Assembly: GCA_002309255.1 (NCBI GenBank)
Contig: DBXI01000047.1
Location: forward strand, 1-6,737
DNA length: 6,737 nucleotides
Origin: Bacteroidales bacterium UBA1216
Lineage (GTDB): Bacteria; Bacteroidota; Bacteroidia; Bacteroidales; Paludibacteraceae
Reading direction: 5' to 3'
The notes beneath the pieces were generated by a model. That model made no database searches. It had not been told where the DNA came from and was given only the letters and a program-made list of their open reading frames with translations. The translations under genes were made by a program, and so were the position numbers. Shown here one piece after another: positions 5,727-6,737 of this stretch. Within the stretch, counting starts at the first letter, position 1. Each line of letters opens with the position of its first letter.

Positions 5727-6737
5727 TCACAAACTCAACAAAATATCTACGATTCGTTCGGAGGTGTGACCATCCCAGAGCGGAGGTATCGCACCTTTCT
5801 TCCACTCGCCGGCAAACAACTTCTTCAGCGCCGGAGCCACAGCATCTGGGTTCGTTCCGATGAGTTCATTCGTGCCTATCGTGCACGTCTCCGGCCGCTC
5901 GGTATTATCGCGCAGCGTGATACACGGCACACCCATCACCGTTGTCTCTTCGGTGATACCACCGCTATCCGTCACAACCGCTTTCGCACGTTCCACCAAG
6001 TAATTAAACTCCAGATACCCCATCGGCTCCACGATGTGCAAGTTCGGCATCCGTTTCTGTAACGCTTCCTCACTTCCCCACAAGCCATGGAATAGTTTAG
6101 CGGTACGAGGGTGTATCGGGAAAATAATCGGAAATCCATGTGCGTTATCTACGATTTGTTCCATCATCGCACGCAAATGGTTCTCCTCATCCACATTCGC
6201 AGGCCTGTGCATCGTCATAACGATATACTGCTTTTCTTTCAGCTCCAACGAGTCCCACACTTCCGGCTTCCTAAACCGCGCCCTGTTCGCCAACAGCGTA
6301 TCTATCATCACATTCCCCACAAACCATACACGTTGACGCATCATTTCATCATTGAGAGGCTTTGCCTCGCTCATTCCATCATTCATCAGCGTCGCTCCCA
6401 TGCGAACCAAGTTCGCATTCGCGACGTCTGATGTCGTGAACATATAATCCGCCAGACTGTCCGTCACCATACGGTTGATCTCCTCCGGCATCGTCAAGTC
6501 CCAACTGCGTATACCAGCCTCCACGTGGCAAACTTTCGTGTTCAACTTCTTCGCCACAATCGAGCAAGCCATCGTGCTCGTCACATCGCCCACGACCAGC
6601 ACCACATCCGTCGGATGCGCCATCAGTTCCTTCTCAAACGCAATCATGATCGCAGCCGTTTGTTCGGCTTGCGTACCACCGCCGCACCCCAAGTTCACAT
6701 CCGGAGCCGGAATACCCAACTCCTCAAAGAACGTGTC
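5727..6737 (-). CDS. wecB: UDP-N-acetylglucosamine 2-epimerase, non-hydrolysing (5' partial)
   Basis: Interconverts UDP-GlcNAc and UDP-ManNAc in the cytoplasm, supplying ManNAc-type sugars for surface polysaccharide. 336 residues are visible. The reading frame is open to the right edge, so the start and probably 35-50 N-terminal residues (with the GTRPE motif) lie outside. The TTG at 6717-6719 encodes Leu within DTFFEELGIPAPD and is not a start. Numbered from the first visible codon, expected motifs are GDVTST (Asp51), CHVEAGIRS (Glu73), MPEEINR (Glu85/86), HRPANVDEE, PIHPRT (His209), TDSGGITEE and RPET; these match catalytic and UDP-binding positions of E. coli WecB. Between NANLVRMG and FVGNVMIDTL there are roughly 17 more residues than I expect for the family, at DNA built of a direct repeat flanking a palindrome. 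It converges on asd; six T (complement of 5703-5708) follow its TGA stop, without a clear stem. Confidence 0.93.
   Translation of the reverse strand, partial: DTFFEELGIPAPDVNLGCGGGTQAEQTAAIMIAFEKELMAHPTDVVLVVGDVTSTMACSIVAKKLNTKVCHVEAGIRSWDLTMPEEINRMVTDSLADYMFTTSDVANANLVRMGATLMNDGMSEAKPLNDEMMRQRVWFVGNVMIDTLLANRARFRKPEVWDSLELKEKQYIVMTMHRPANVDEENHLRAMMEQIVDNAHGFPIIFPIHPRTAKLFHGLWGSEEALQKRMPNLHIVEPMGYLEFNYLVERAKAVVTDSGGITEETTVMGVPCITLRDNTERPETCTIGTNELIGTNPDAVAPALKKLFAGEWKKGAIPPLWDGHTSERIVDILLSL
6341..6383. repeat. Direct repeat flanking a palindrome inside wecB
   Basis: TCATTTCATCATT (6341-6353) and TCATTCCATCATT (6371-6383) are 13-bp direct repeats with one mismatch, offset by exactly 30 bp. 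Between them lies GAGGC-TTT-GCCTC (6356-6368), a perfect 5-bp inverted repeat. On the minus strand the block encodes NDGMSEAKPLNDEMM and keeps the reading frame. It coincides with extra residues relative to the usual WecB sequence, suggesting an in-frame insertion or duplication in a surface loop. Confidence 0.65.

Noticed and set aside
5766..6062. Plus-strand open frames (also 6034-6336 and 6111-6431) opposite wecB
   Set aside because: The minus strand encodes conserved WecB motifs through this whole stretch; the plus-strand frames are Arg/His-rich shadows.
6717..6719. TTG as a possible wecB start codon
   Set aside because: The frame continues upstream as DTFFEEL, which matches the usual interior sequence of the family before GIPAPD, so the gene is cut by the window edge.

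Overview
The window looks like a chromosomal piece of a Bacteroidota genome, most likely order Bacteroidales. The main reason is a Bacteroidetes-type promoter (TTTG, 20 nt spacer, TATCTTTG) in the AT-rich leader. Supporting signs are start codons with AT-rich upstream sequence and no evident Shine-Dalgarno, a lipoprotein signal peptide ending LSA-C, and moderately GC-rich genes separated by AT-rich gaps. I cannot place it to genus from sequence alone.

Layout: positions 1-258 hold no gene I can support. They contain a cluster of small hairpins (2-70), including a terminator-like stem at 25-57, and then T-tracts and a promoter (133-164). Four plus-strand genes follow in close order: a VOC/methylmalonyl-CoA-epimerase-like protein (259-657), a lipoprotein of the phosphatidylserine-decarboxylase superfamily with a PSDC-like N-terminal domain (659-1927), an excinuclease subunit UvrA (1942-4626) and aspartate-semialdehyde dehydrogenase Asd (4662-5696). 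The gaps are 1, 14 and 35 nt, with no terminator between genes, so one transcript from the promoter at 133-164 could cover all four. A fifth gene, a non-hydrolysing UDP-GlcNAc 2-epimerase (WecB type), lies on the minus strand, converges on asd across a 30-nt gap, and runs off the right edge, so its first few dozen residues are missing.

Function: UvrA (nucleotide excision repair), Asd (Asp-family amino acids and diaminopimelate) and WecB (UDP-ManNAc for surface glycans) are recognisable housekeeping or envelope enzymes. The VOC protein and the decarboxylase-like lipoprotein are probably translationally coupled, but their substrates cannot be read from the sequence. The four plus-strand genes do not form an obvious pathway.

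I see no defence system, CRISPR array, transposase, tRNA or rRNA. The points most worth a second look are the exported pyruvoyl-type decarboxylase; a UvrA with a much shortened, acidic insertion domain and one missing zinc-site cysteine; repeat or palindrome sequence inside coding regions at two protein loops (UvrA inter-domain linker, WecB loop); and a 4x heptamer tandem repeat directly upstream of asd.
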